64,000 nt of DNA from Prillingera fragicola (lineage: Eukaryota; Basidiomycota; Tremellomycetes; Trichosporonales; Trichosporonaceae). The stretch lies in assembly GCA_002335605.1 (NCBI GenBank), contig BEDY01000009.1, positions 434,001-498,000 on the forward strand, in the 5' to 3' direction. Positions 45,701 to 56,538 of this stretch are shown here, piece by piece. The translations under genes and the position numbers were made by a program. The stretch's first letter is position 1. Each line of letters begins with the position of its first letter. The notes below the pieces were generated by a model. The model ran no database searches. It was given only the letters and a program-made list of their open reading frames with translations, and had not been told where the DNA came from.

Positions 45701-48325
45701 CTCGCCGCGGAAGACGTCGCTGCTCGAGAACAGAGGCGATTGGGCAAGGGCGTTGATAATCTTGAGCGACACAAACGAGATGCTCAGGTCATCATCGCCA
45801 ACAGCGAGCGCAATGCCGGTAACGTTGCTCAGACGGTTGAGCAGGTAGTGGTCAATGCTCTGGAAGCCGAGAGGGCGCTTGAAGCCGTTCATCGACGCGA
45901 GAGTGAGGAGAAGCACGTCGCTGAACACGAGCTGCACATCGAGGATGCGGTGGAAGATGCGGAGGACCTTGAGGAAGGTCTCGCCGACGACCTTGTGCCG
46001 GTTGGCGCCCATGGTGGTGGCGTGGTCGATAATGTCCTGGAGCGGAGTGAACACTGCGGGCTCGGAGAGCATGCGGAGCAGGATGAGGAAGCCTGGCTGG
46101 TCGGCCAGCGCAGCTGCAGTACCCCGTGCAGGTGTGAGGAGGTCGGTGAGGTCAAACGACTGGAGGGCCTGCTCGAGGAACGCCATGACGCCATCCATGA
46201 CACCCCACTGATCCTCAACCTCGCGGTAGCGCAGGTTGGCGAGCAGGACGCGGTCAATGATGAACATGGCTCCGCGGCGGAGTGCGTTGTTCACCCTAGG
46301 CTTGTCCGAGGGAATGAGCGCAGTGAGGAACGACATGTACGCGCGGAGAAGCCAGTAGCGACCCAAGTCCTGCTCGATGAGCTCCATACGTTGGAGCCAG
46401 CCTATGGGCTGCGGAAGACGCGTGCCTTCGCGAACCTCGAGCGTGGCATCAGCAAACGAGATGCGCTCGTACTGCTCAACAGCCTTGGACACGACGTCCT
46501 CGTCAGCGCTGTCGCCACGGCGGGTGACAAACGCCGTGATGGCGTCAACCATGACGGCCTTGAGGTCACTGGAAATGTCACAGTTGACAAAGTCGAACAA
46601 GACCTGGAGAGGATGAGGCTTGGCCTGAAGCAGGGCACCGCGTGCGAGGGCTGAGCCCTTGACGACGGCAGTAAGGACACGCGTCCAACCGTGGAGCGCA
46701 TAGTACTCGTCGTCGCTCATGGGAGCCACTGAGACCTGGCGTGATGTAGGAACGGGGTCGTAGAGGTGGGGCATGGTGCTGATGTAGTGGGTGTAAAACT
46801 TGAACAGGTTGGCCCATGCAAAGCGCGTGTCCTTGAACTTTTCGTAGCACTTGGCTGCGCAGATTGGGCCATTAGAGATGGCCGTGACCATGTCCCAGAA
46901 GGCATTGGACGGGTATGCCGAGCGGTTGTCCAGGGCCACCGAGGTGAACGAGTTCTCATCCCACAAGTGCTGCGCGGCGTCGGCGGGCAGGTGTTGGTAC
47001 ACTGTCGCGACAAGCTCCATGAACGCCTGAAAGTTGGCTGGTGCTGGCGCGGTCTGCGAGCGGCGGTTGGACACATCCTCCTCCTTGTTCTTGAGGTTGC
47101 GGAGGAAGTGGCGCTTGCCAGCGAGGAGGTGGACAAGCTGCTCTAGCTGGGTGTAGAGGAACATGTTGTTTTCCGGGTCACTTGCAGCGGCGAGGGCGTA
47201 GGTGGGGTCTTCGGGAAGGCGGTGGAGGCTGGACACGAGCCCAGTGAGGAACTGGAGTGCGCCAGCTGCGACAGCGTCCTGGAGATTGCGCTCGGCGGCA
47301 TCAGCATCGAGACCTGTGCTGACAGCGAGGCTGGTCTCGTTGCGAATCGCCGAGAGGTAGAAGAGACACCAGTGGAGCTTGACAGCGTCGCGGATCTGGG
47401 TCACGGCAAAGGTCTCGCCAAAGACAATGTTGCTGATGACGAGCACAAACTTGGAGTGGCTCATGTAGGCGTGAACCGACTCGTAGCGGGGGTCGTCTTC
47501 TGCCAAGGACTCGATAGGCTGGGTCGCGGCGCAGAATGCTGCAAGCACGGCGGCAGCAATGGCGTCCGGCTTGGGGCACTTTTTCAACCATTTGGCGAGC
47601 TTGACAATCTGCGAGCTCTTGAGGTAGCCGCCAAGCGCAATAGTTCCAATGATACCAGCGAGACGGTTCTGCTCGGCACGCAGCGAGCCCACACGGAAGT
47701 TGACAAGCTCGAGAGCTGCGCCAGTAGCCTGGCTGCGAGCAAGACTGTCGATGCGGGTCTGGATCACGTCCAGCTGGTCCACGGCGACGTCGGCGAGATA
47801 TCCACTTGCGCCCTTTTGGTCTAGCAACTCCTCGACCCAGTTGCGCAAGAGGTCAAACACCTCGCCCTGTTCAGCCTCTGGGCCGATGGTGAGCCTCAAA
47901 AGCTCGTGAACAAAGTCGAGAAGAGTGTTGAGAGCATCGTGAACGACGTAGACTGCAATCTCAACGTCTGAGCGTGCAGGGTAACGTGGGCGAGCCTGGA
48001 CTGCTTGCAATGCGACGACAGCAGCGAGCAGGTGCGAGAGGTGCATCTGCTCTGAAATGGTGTTGGTTGTTGCCAGCAGCTCATCGGTGATGCGGACTTC
48101 TGTGCCGTTGGGGTTTGACACTGGAGATGAGGCTATGAATTTCTTGTCCTCCTCGTTGGGTGCTGGCAAGGCAGTGAGGGCGAGGATCCACGGCCTTGCA
48201 TCTTCGAGTCGCCTGTTGAGACGGTGGACTAGCGAAGTTGTTGGCTGTGATGCGACGAGAGCGAGGAGGTGCTGGAGCTCCTTGAAGAGGGACGGGTCCC
48301 ACTGCGCGAGTGGGAGCCTCGACAT
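42797..48325 (-). CDS. NUP192: Nucleoporin NUP192 (animal NUP205), inner-ring scaffold
   Basis: Structural alpha-solenoid of the inner ring of the nuclear pore complex, about 1828 residues, matching the 1700-1900 of the family. It is almost uninterrupted; one 42-nt intron (43866-43825) of 3n length without stops lies between LSDDIL and DVSTADTVL. Features include LRNWVEELLDQKGASGYLAD, a hallmark-like N-terminal segment, the D1 helices with GIIGTIALGGYLKSSQI, and the C-terminal QRPPLLIDLVSVVDIVFKE. There is no FG-repeat. The start is the ATG at 48325 (MSRLPLAQWDPSLFKEL); the frame stays open to 48442 but those residues look like translated leader. It is convergent with the sugar transporter and divergent from histone H2A.Z. 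Confidence 0.92.
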   Translation of the reverse strand: MSRLPLAQWDPSLFKELQHLLALVASQPTTSLVHRLNRRLEDARPWILALTALPAPNEEDKKFIASSPVSNPNGTEVRITDELLATTNTISEQMHLSHLLAAVVALQAVQARPRYPARSDVEIAVYVVHDALNTLLDFVHELLRLTIGPEAEQGEVFDLLRNWVEELLDQKGASGYLADVAVDQLDVIQTRIDSLARSQATGAALELVNFRVGSLRAEQNRLAGIIGTIALGGYLKSSQIVKLAKWLKKCPKPDAIAAAVLAAFCAATQPIESLAEDDPRYESVHAYMSHSKFVLVISNIVFGETFAVTQIRDAVKLHWCLFYLSAIRNETSLAVSTGLDADAAERNLQDAVAAGALQFLTGLVSSLHRLPEDPTYALAAASDPENNMFLYTQLEQLVHLLAGKRHFLRNLKNKEEDVSNRRSQTAPAPANFQAFMELVATVYQHLPADAAQHLWDENSFTSVALDNRSAYPSNAFWDMVTAISNGPICAAKCYEKFKDTRFAWANLFKFYTHYISTMPHLYDPVPTSRQVSVAPMSDDEYYALHGWTRVLTAVVKGSALARGALLQAKPHPLQVLFDFVNCDISSDLKAVMVDAITAFVTRRGDSADEDVVSKAVEQYERISFADATLEVREGTRLPQPIGWLQRMELIEQDLGRYWLLRAYMSFLTALIPSDKPRVNNALRRGAMFIIDRVLLANLRYREVEDQWGVMDGVMAFLEQALQSFDLTDLLTPARGTAAALADQPGFLILLRMLSEPAVFTPLQDIIDHATTMGANRHKVVGETFLKVLRIFHRILDVQLVFSDVLLLTLASMNGFKRPLGFQSIDHYLLNRLSNVTGIALAVGDDDLSISFVSLKIINALAQSPLFSSSDVFRGEYAKAVNRLAGIIDASDNSIRIAQGFCTRMSAEGEDLAPEEIDRAAKDVFAGKVSETDALPIVIRSAILDMLVEGTADPSGPNIAHFLLGFDFRARELGLQDPRSPDSRQSCLTIVLQQLGETPPLITLHPVLAAKSAQLVHQLFAHPVTGPSTMAYATSYEGFPARQLASLPRTCPPATHEVAGLGVVETYTEIVETSAGVLVAYLDFQKHILSAVALQTYAYQGHGASGEMIADLLFNADEDEGDDQRPPLLIDLVSVVDIVFKESNAADPMDRKLEFYNGFNFDQFKRGDSDWYDLELLARALRAHRRQLERQGAVIPGKSADAMTAEAAYCLRLIATMNRKTEISIAKGAFLAAWLDTLKVSLVLLFKHAPEDRQEALVFDLLTAVLDRLSTDLAPGVLGILCEAVLAAYSTLVELLAYRDSTNLPIDRLEVTLLKVVDSVIRPGTTETARGNLYAAVSQFLQLVPSTPEHALHRATVTALGARKDRFVAVLARDAMDMRDVWKTECYSLLAAVVGLGDRNIIAPLKQAGYLAQFVRSVKDREMALQECLSPDPENLHAYWVYEAKVAFLTAYAASPQGSDDLVDAGVFEVFATCGFISVQPLSDDILGESTAVFDRSVLIADDVSTADTVLRQHRVLACALQLLVRVLSSPNRSGSKHALSFLNAHRESLLVLMRENQVYVTTVGIDESRLVVALLALVAPKVAVEDLQSSSGFRPFHLAVLSLAAKFFDPSWKDVYHPTSESSPEAADAKVLAFNQVLLSYLVATTNGLKAGAGHPVFVTGVARGGAQYIASAPSLPSAVDYIAELADTAQDVSAAYDDVADDIENGEELPTVPGFEGAESLDELQALFASRIKTINNMIEELLLLVWRHMLFYSSDAAPNAGVRPDTLSLSFSTNLAASAAVGASHAGGAASLKALERVAASLRGTLERLDDVGVLAGGEDAYGAMLVRRLRELCAGLVGE

Positions 48326-48646
48326 GGCGGAGGAGGGGGGTGAAGGGATGAGGAGGGGGTGAGAAGAGGGAGAATGTGCGGAGGAAGGAAAGGAAGGACA
48401 GTGGTCTGCAACCATGTAGCAGATGTCGCTGAAATGATGCATCGAGTGCAGGTTGTGTGGCTATCACGTGGGATGCACGTGGAATATTTATTTAATATTT
48501 ATTTAATGTAATTAATCCCATGTTTACACTCCTCCGCGACCGACGACCTGCCCCGCGCCGGCAGTGACCCAACAGCTGCACTCGACGAGCCACCCAACAC
48601 CTACCACTCTTCTACTCCATCGTTTGCATCCACATCCTCAGTCACC
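48326..48646. promoter_or_regulatory. Divergent promoter, NUP192 / HTZ1
   Basis: 321 bp shared by a nucleoporin and a histone variant gene. Positions 48465-48504 hold two CACGTG boxes 11 bp apart followed by two copies of an 11-bp AT-rich unit. The AT-rich segment is conspicuous in this GC-rich genome and may be nucleosome-depleted. Confidence 0.55.
48465..48504. repeat. 11-bp-periodic element: two CACGTG boxes and two AATATTTATTT units
   Basis: CACGTG begins at 48465 and again at 48476; AATATTTATTT occupies 48483-48493 and 48494-48504. Both pairs have an 11-bp period, close to one helical turn. Seen directly in the sequence. Confidence 0.85.
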
Positions 48647-49219
48647 ATGTCCTCAAAGACCACAGGCGGCAAGGGCGGCAAGGCCAAGACCTCTTCCGAG
48701 GCAAAGATCCTCACCACCAGGTCCTCAAAGGCCGGTCTCCAGGTGGGTACTCGGGACTGCCAGTGTTTGGTACTTGACTGACATGTCTAGTTCCCCGTCG
48801 GCCGTATTCACAGGTACAGCCATTATCTCAAAGGTTATGGCGGTCACTAACCCCCATCCAGGTTCCTGCGTAACAAGAACGCCAACAATGTGCGCGTCGG
48901 CGCCAAGGCCGCAGTCTACGTCGCCGCCATTATGGAGTACCTGACCGCCGAGGTCCTCGAGCTGGCCGGTACGTCTTGCTGCTCTCCCATCCCATGTTGC
49001 CACCCAAACTGACCCGCCGTAGGAAACGCAGCCAAGGACCTGCGCGTCAAGCGCATCACCCCGCGTCACCTGCAGCTCGCCATCCGTGGCGACGAGGAGC
49101 TCGACCTCCTGATTCGCGCCGTCATTGCTGGCGGTGGTGTCCTCCCCCACATCCACAAGAACCTCATCACCAAGCCTGCCATCAAGGCCCCCGGCGGATC
49201 CCAGAAGGTCGGCAAGTAA
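48647..49219 (+). CDS. HTZ1: Histone variant H2A.Z
   Basis: Replaces H2A in promoter-proximal nucleosomes. Four exons (48647-48742, 48791-48813, 48862-48968, 49023-49219) give 140 residues. After a Lys/Gly-rich tail come [18 protein letters not shown], the [26 protein letters not shown] histone-fold core (in two contiguous exon parts), [20 protein letters not shown] and [13 protein letters not shown]. The last motif, with HIHK rather than NIHQ, plus [18 protein letters not shown] with LI/AVIAGGG, marks H2A.Z rather than canonical H2A, and the C-terminal SQE phosphorylation motif of H2A is absent (the end is GSQKVGK). A loop sequence, [15 protein letters not shown], deviates from the usual SRTTSHGRVG. 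The second exon is only 23 nt. Confidence 0.95.
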
Positions 49220-49495
49220 AGGGCTACAAATCAGGACAGGACATTTGGTGGTTGGTGTGTTCTGTAGCGTGCTTCTTCATTACTGTACAGAAATCTCCTC
49301 TGGACAATCGCGTCTTCCCTCGTGGCTCTCCCTCGCCACTGGCTTGCTTGCCGTGTTCTTCTGTACTCCCCCCCTCTTCGTTTCGCTCTTTCTTCCTTGA
49401 ATGCGCTCTGTCGAGATGCAACTCTATTACCAGTCCAGTGTCCGGGCCCCGCAAAGCGGCGCGTTCTCTTCGTGGCCTCTCCTCTCACTGTCGGG
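49220..49495. other. Convergent 3' region of HTZ1 and MAK32
   Basis: 276 bp holding both 3' untranslated regions. Histone-variant genes are polyadenylated, and no stem-loop is evident. Confidence 0.5.
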
Positions 49496-51109
49496 CTAGT
49501 CATCAACGGGCACCCGCTCGGCCATCTCCCGCAGCCGATCCCAAGGCGACACGCCATTCCACAATCCGTCGCCGTCGTGGTGCGGAATACCGCGCTGTTG
49601 GATCGCAAACGACGCGGCGGTGGCAGCGTAGATCGACGCTGGGAGGTCAGCCTTTCGGTCCCTCGCCCAGCTGCCGCACATCGACTCACCGACCCGCATG
49701 TCCCCAAGACTAATCATCAACCCGGCCAGCAGACCGCCCATGAACGCGTTCCCGCCCCCAGTGACATCCACGACCCCTTCCCCGCCCTGCCAGTACGCCG
49801 GCACCCAGCCCGTCCACTCTGCTGCGAGCGTAAACGCGCCGTCCGCCCCGGCGCGCACGACGATGGCGGGTACTGGTCCCCCAGAGGCAGCCATGTAGCC
49901 GTGGAAGAGGCGGGCGCAGGTCTCGACGTCGGCTGTGCGTTCCTCGAGAATGGTTTGGAGTTCCAAGTGGTTGGGGCTGGCGTTAGCCACTCCTCGGCTT
50001 ACGGGCACGCACCTGAAGATTTCAAAGCGTTTTGCTAGCTTGACATAGGTCATGAGCATGTCTTCCTGCTCTTCTCCTCCCTGGTTGTCAGCTCTAGTCC
50101 CGCAGGTGGGTGGCTTACGCGAATGAGCGGTTCCCAAGCCATGCCCCCCTCCCACCCCTTTGCGCGATACCCTTGTGCGTCGTCGAGAATTGCAGGCGCG
50201 CGGTGCACATCACACACGACGTGCATCCATTCTGGAGGCGGGGTCGCAAAGGGAGAGATAAAGTTTAAGTAGTCTCGGGGAAAGATTTGCAGGCGTGGGG
50301 TCAGGTATTTGAAGCTCTGGTGGCCGTCGCTGCTGCGTGAGTGACTTTGTGTAGCCATTGGGATGGCTTACCCAACAGTTGGACCAGAATAAATGTTGAC
50401 TGCCCGTGTAGTGGGCCCATCCCGCTTCCGCAGCCAGACGACCCCGTCGCCGAGATCGCCTAGTGCTTCCCGGAAAGTTGGGGGAAAGTCGTCTCCTGCG
50501 TCCGCGATGAAACCAACGTGGGACGGCGGTAGGAACAAGCGAGCTGCCGAGGTTGCGTAGATGCCGCCGCCGCCGATCTGGAATTCCAAGTGTGCGTCAG
50601 GAAGAGGCGGCCAGGTGGATACAGAGAGGTCATGGTTGGTTGTTGTTGAAGGTGTGGCAAAGTGTCCGGTGGAGGTCAGTGGCCAGTGGAGAAGCGACGT
50701 CAGCATCCCGACTCCAAACAACAAAGAGACCCACAGCCTCCTCGTCAGCAGGAACAGCACGGCCTTGCTCGTCGGTGACTTCAAAATGGTCTATAATGAA
50801 CATGCCTGTACGGTCAGCTGTTGCCCACCACTTCGCACCACCCAACGGCCACCTCCACCAGCTCCGCTCCATCAACTCACCGAGCGTAACCACCCTGCCC
50901 CTTCCTGCCAAGTTCTGAGGAGGGTAAAGCACCTCCATGTCCCCTCGATCCAGCGCATCTGCAAACTCTTCTTCAGTTCCCTCGCTTTCGGCGTCTAACG
51001 TATCCTCGGTCGAAGTCGACGCCCGCGGCTCGGCTGCATCCTGCGGTTCCGGGTACACTGGCGGAGTGTAGGGTAGCGGGACGTTGTATGACCTCGAAGC
51101 GGTTCTCAT
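49496..51109 (-). CDS. MAK32: MAK32-like PfkB-family carbohydrate kinase fold protein
   Basis: Member of the PfkB (ribokinase) superfamily closest in layout to yeast Mak32, identified by its need for maintenance of a killer double-stranded RNA; biochemical activity is unknown. About six exons. After a disordered acidic N-terminus the fold begins with GMFIIDHFEV, then IGGGGIYATSAARLF and VGFIADAGDDFP, SFKYLTPRLQIFP, WMHVVCDVHRAP, and the nucleotide-binding half SPNHLELQTIL, PAIVVRAGADGAFTL, and VVDVTGGGNAFMGGLLAG. The last motif has GGGN where active PfkB kinases have GAGD, replacing the catalytic aspartate by asparagine; the same substitution is typical of Mak32 relatives. The intron between DEEA and IGGGG (about 165 nt) is the least certain; a small exon inside it cannot be excluded. 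Confidence 0.82.
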
Positions 51110-51565
51110 CGTGTATGTGCCTCTGCCTCGATAGTCTTACAAGCCCAAACACAGCAGGATGGAAGGAAAGGAGTTGTTGGGAGAAGAATGGGAGGATGGA
51201 GGAACGTGCTGCCCAGCTGACAATGATGATGCGGAGCGGTGGAGGTCCCTTTCTAGGCACCCGGGCGGGAGGTCGTCGGCGTCATGGCTGCAACTCCGAC
51301 GATGATGCTTGGGTACCTCTGCGAGGACGCTTGTGTGCAGGTTGTCGAGCGTGGTGAAATGGATAACGATGATTGCTTGGGAGAGTGTCTAGCCGGTTGT
51401 GATCTCGCTTTGCCCGCTCGGCAGCCCCACGCGGCGACCTCCACCTATGAACTCTAACCTCGACGCCGCAACGCCGCTACCGAAGACTGCTGACCGGCCT
51501 CCGGCGGACCTGCACCCACCTGCTGCAATCCGTCTAGTGTTTGCATGTACAATCAGGTCCTACAG
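51110..51565. other. Intergenic between MAK32 start and DPM1 stop
   Basis: 456 bp with no recognisable gene; it serves as the MAK32 promoter and the 3' end of DPM1, both minus strand. Confidence 0.5.
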
Positions 51566-53006
<1,441 letters not shown>

Positions 53007-54888
53007 ATGAGCAACTCGTCATCCGCAACTCCCAAGAGGAGAACCGCCACCTACTCGCGCGTACGATCCGCATCAGCAGTCAGCGAACGTTCACCTCTAC
53101 TTGGTCGTCGCATCCCTGGTCCAGGCAGCGATTCAGACGCCAGTAGCACGTACAGCGCAGAGTTCACTGTCGACACACCCGCGACTGGACACTTTAGCCG
53201 CAGGACACGCCGCTTTGCCATTGCCGCCTGTGGAATCTCCCTCTTCTTTGGCTTGGTCTTGTTTGGCGTGCTCCTTGCAGTATCGCTCATCCCAGACGAC
53301 CATCAGAAGCACCACCTGCCGAAATCCTTCCAGTACACCAACCCGAGCGTAGATGTCCTCGGTGTGGGTGACGATGGGCTGCACGTCAAAGTGAACCTGA
53401 TGGGTGGCGTCAACGTCGACAAGGCGCTCGCCATTGACGGAAGCCGCGGCGACGACTGGTGGGAAAACTTGCGCCGTGCCACCGCCCACGGTGTGCTTGG
53501 TATCCTTCCTACACAGGAAGTGCACGTTACCGTCCCCGAGATCATTGTCTACACAGTCGGCAGCGACGTTCCCCTCCTCAACATCTCTCTCCCTGCATCG
53601 GTCGTTGTGCCCCTCGTCCGTGACGGCCAGCTACGTTCCATCACCATCGAAGCTCTCGGCGCCCCGGTTGCCACTGTTGGCGACATCTGGTCGTGGTTCC
53701 GTGACGCCTGGGCCTCAGGTTCTGCCGATGTCATCATCACAATGCCCGCAGTGCACGCTGCCATCCCCGGAGCGTGGTGGAGCGGTCTCGCTGCCGTCGA
53801 CCAGCGTCAGGTTTCTGTGCCCCTCGAGGTCGAAGGTAAGCTCATGATTCCGACTCGGCTGATCGATGCCAGTCCCTCGCAGGTTTGAGTTCTAACGCCC
53901 AGTCCCGCGCTTGCCGAACATGCCAATGCCCGGGACGGGGCACAAACTCGACTTGGGAGAGCTCGTAAAGCTGCACAAGTACTCGTTTTCCAACACCAAC
54001 GGCCTGCGCATCGCCGCGTCGGCTTCGATCCCTAATCCAGGTATCGGCCCACTCCCCTTTACTCTTCCTTTTGCAATCGCCATTCAGGGCACAAAGATTG
54101 CAGAGTCCATCGTCCGCTCACCAGGAGTGACTTCGAAGGAGATCCAACTCGAGCTGGACGGCGATCTGTCTCCCGCACCTGCTCCACTGGAGATTTTCCT
54201 GCGCAATTTTCTTCACGGCAAAGCCACTCCCATCACCGCCCGCGGCATGTCCCGCATGCCCTTCAACTCGTCGCGGAGAAACGGCGACCCTGCACCACCC
54301 CCGTGGGTCCTCCACTCCCTGCCTTCTCTCAGTGTCGACCTCGCCTTCCCTGCTCCCAAAGAACGCCCCAAGGTTGTCCGCGAAGTCACCATCGAGGGAA
54401 TGAAGATCTTCGAGTCTGGCGGCAAGATGCACGCGTCGGGCACGGTCATCGCCAAAGTCATGTTGCCCGAAGGCATGGAGGATGTGCGCGTCAACGTCTC
54501 GTCGATCAGGCCTGACGTGTTCGTCTACGACGGACCCGTCGAAGATGACGACACCAAAGATGATGACGACAACGATCGCCCCGACCCAAAGAACCCGCCT
54601 GCTGGCGCGTTTGGCCACATCCATCCAGATGACTATCTTCCTGCCTCTACCTCGCCGGACAAAGACGAGAACGGCCAGTTCACGGTACGCGCGCCATTTG
54701 ACGATCTCGCCCTGGATGTCCTCTCGGGTCGCGACTCTGTGCTCCGCGGGTTCATTGGCAAAGTCATCTGGAAGGGCGGCGCAACGGCCGGCGTGGATGG
54801 TGTCGCGGATGTTCTGGCGAACATCGGCCTTGGAGAGCTGGGTGTTGGTGGGCTACCTGTCCGAGGCGAGTTTTATGTCAAGCGATAG
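53007..54888 (+). CDS. Single-pass membrane protein, Tag1-like (vacuolar), DUF3712-type
   Basis: About 604 residues in two exons (53007-53835, 53903-54888). A cytosolic Ser/Arg-rich N-terminus with the vacuole-type signal ERSPLLGRR is followed by one transmembrane segment (AIAACGISLFFGLVLFGVLL, near residues 75-95) and a large non-cytosolic region rich in repeated beta strands with PNPGIGPLPFTLPFAIAIQG and VTIEGMKIF-type strands, the pattern of LEA/DUF3712 beta-sandwiches. Yeast Tag1, a vacuolar membrane protein that helps terminate autophagy, has this topology. An acidic loop (DDDTKDDDDNDRPD) interrupts the last third. The start is the ATG of MSNSSSATPKRR; a TTG-led extension exists but is not a credible start. 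Family assignment is by topology and motif style, so moderate. Confidence 0.75.
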
Positions 54889-55020
54889 ATTGCTTTAGAT
54901 TGTTGTTTGTAGATTAATATTAGACTGATACATGCCAGGATTTCACCTCAGCCTGGGAGCTGGTCTGAGAAGACAATGCCATGCCATTAACTTCCTACCG
55001 ACTGTCGCTACGCCAGACGG
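54889..55020. other. 132-bp convergent 3' region
   Basis: Between the stops of the Tag1-like gene and RMT2. An AT-rich stretch (54890-54930) just after the first stop probably carries its poly(A) signal. Confidence 0.45.
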
Positions 55021-56327
55021 CTACATCAAGCGCATCTTGGAGATAGGCAACCTGTACCCAGGCAACTCCCAATACCTCCTCCTGACTCCCTTCCAGACCT
55101 CCTCGGCAAGCGACGCCTCAATAGGGACGTCGTGCCAGACCGTGTCGAGCCCGACGTCGTCGAGGTGCAGGTCTGCCAGTGACGAGGACACGGCGTAGAT
55201 TGTGGGGTTGGTCGCGCCGAGCCCGTTCCAGAAAGAGAAGATGCCGTTCTCGGCCTCGAGGACGTCCGGAAGGGCCTCGAAAAATGCCTTGAGGTCTGCA
55301 CTGTCAGCTCGCCGCAGATCTGGAAACGCACCCTCGTAGCCCTCGGCGAACGTGTCGACAAAGATGGCATCATACCCCATCCCTCCCTCGGTCCCCTCGA
55401 GCATCTCAGTCAGCCTTTCAGGATCAAGCACCCAGTCCTGCCACCGTCCCTCCAGAATGCGCACGCCGGGGATCTTGTCGACACCCGTGTCGCGCATGTG
55501 CTGGAGCACCTGAGGGTGGGCCTCGATGATTGTGTGCGACGCGGGCTGGGTGGTCTGGAACAGCCTATCGACGATGCCCAAGCCGTAGCCTACGTTCAGA
55601 ATCGACATGCCCTCGCCGCCGTTGGCAACCGCGCGCGGGTGCGAGGCGGTCATGAGCTTGACGTGGTCCTTCACTGTCATCGTTAGTTTGTATACGCGCT
55701 CGGGCATCGTTCGCTCGTATTGACTCACTGAGCGGCTCTTCCCAGCCCATCATGACACTGTCTGTCAATACTATTTCAAGCTCCATGCCAGCCGACTTAC
55801 CCATTACCGTCCGCATCCAGCACACGCTCCTTGCCATCCTCTCCAATATCCCACGTAAGCTGACTCCTCAAAAACTCTAGGTTGTCGCCAGCACTAGTCT
55901 TGTCCTCGGCGCGCAGCGTGATACCGTCCGTCTCCATCTCCTCGTTCGTTCCCGATCCCAGCGCATGGTGCAGCATCTCAGTGCGCACACCCTCGTTGCG
56001 CAGGATCTCCCAGCCCTCCTTGTCGCCGAGCGAAAGGCAGACTTCTCCAGCCGTACGGCCCCAGAGGTCGACCGCGTTCCACACAGCTCCGCCGCGCAGG
56101 AGGGCACGGAGAAGCGCAGGCTCGCGCCGCTCAGCAGCGTAGTGCAGGCAGGACCAGCCGAGCGAGTCGTCCTGGTACCAGGCGGGTGCGCCGGCAGCGA
56201 GCAGGTCTTTGATGTCGGTGATCGTACCGGCCTGTGCAGCAAGGAGGAGAGCGTGGGCTGCGCGCTCGATCTCGGGCGGCAGTCTGTCGTCTGCTGGGGC
56301 TGTGGACATGCCCGCGTCGGTGCTCAT
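55021..56327 (-). CDS. RMT2: Arginine N(delta)-methyltransferase RMT2 with ankyrin repeats
   Basis: SAM-dependent enzyme that in yeast methylates the delta nitrogen of an arginine in ribosomal protein L12. Four exons (56327-55801, 55757-55729, 55673-55332, 55295-55021) give 390 residues. Residues 10-120 form ankyrin-type repeats ([39 protein letters not shown]). The junction of exons 1 and 2 restores [12 protein letters not shown], a family signature. The methyltransferase core has motif [12 protein letters not shown], post-[14 protein letters not shown] and motif [17 protein letters not shown] 36-nt stopless intron (55331-55296) lies directly after YE; removing it gives [13 protein letters not shown], the conserved continuation, and then [12 protein letters not shown]. 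All expected motifs are intact. Confidence 0.92.
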
Positions 56328-56538
56328 CGTTGATTGTTGGTTGTAGATGTGGTAGTGGATGATGAGGAGGAGCAAGGGTGTTGGCTGGCTGGATGTTCCA
56401 AAAATTCAATCGTCATGTCAACAAATCTTGGTTCCGCACACTACACTCTGCCTCACTTACAACGGCCAACACCACCTCCTGCGCCGCTGTCACTGCGCGC
56501 TGCCGCCCCGAGCCCCGTACATTGGGCACTGAGGCGGC
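56328..56538. promoter_or_regulatory. Divergent promoter, RMT2 / acidic protein
   Basis: 211 bp between divergent start codons. No strong motif was noticed; the function follows from orientation. Confidence 0.4.

Noticed and set aside
44270..46654. Long plus-strand frames inside NUP192
   Set aside because: They mirror the codon pattern of the nucleoporin on the minus strand and have Glu/Arg/Val-rich shadow composition.
48647..49219. Canonical histone H2A
   Set aside because: The HIHK motif and the absence of a C-terminal SQE motif identify H2A.Z.
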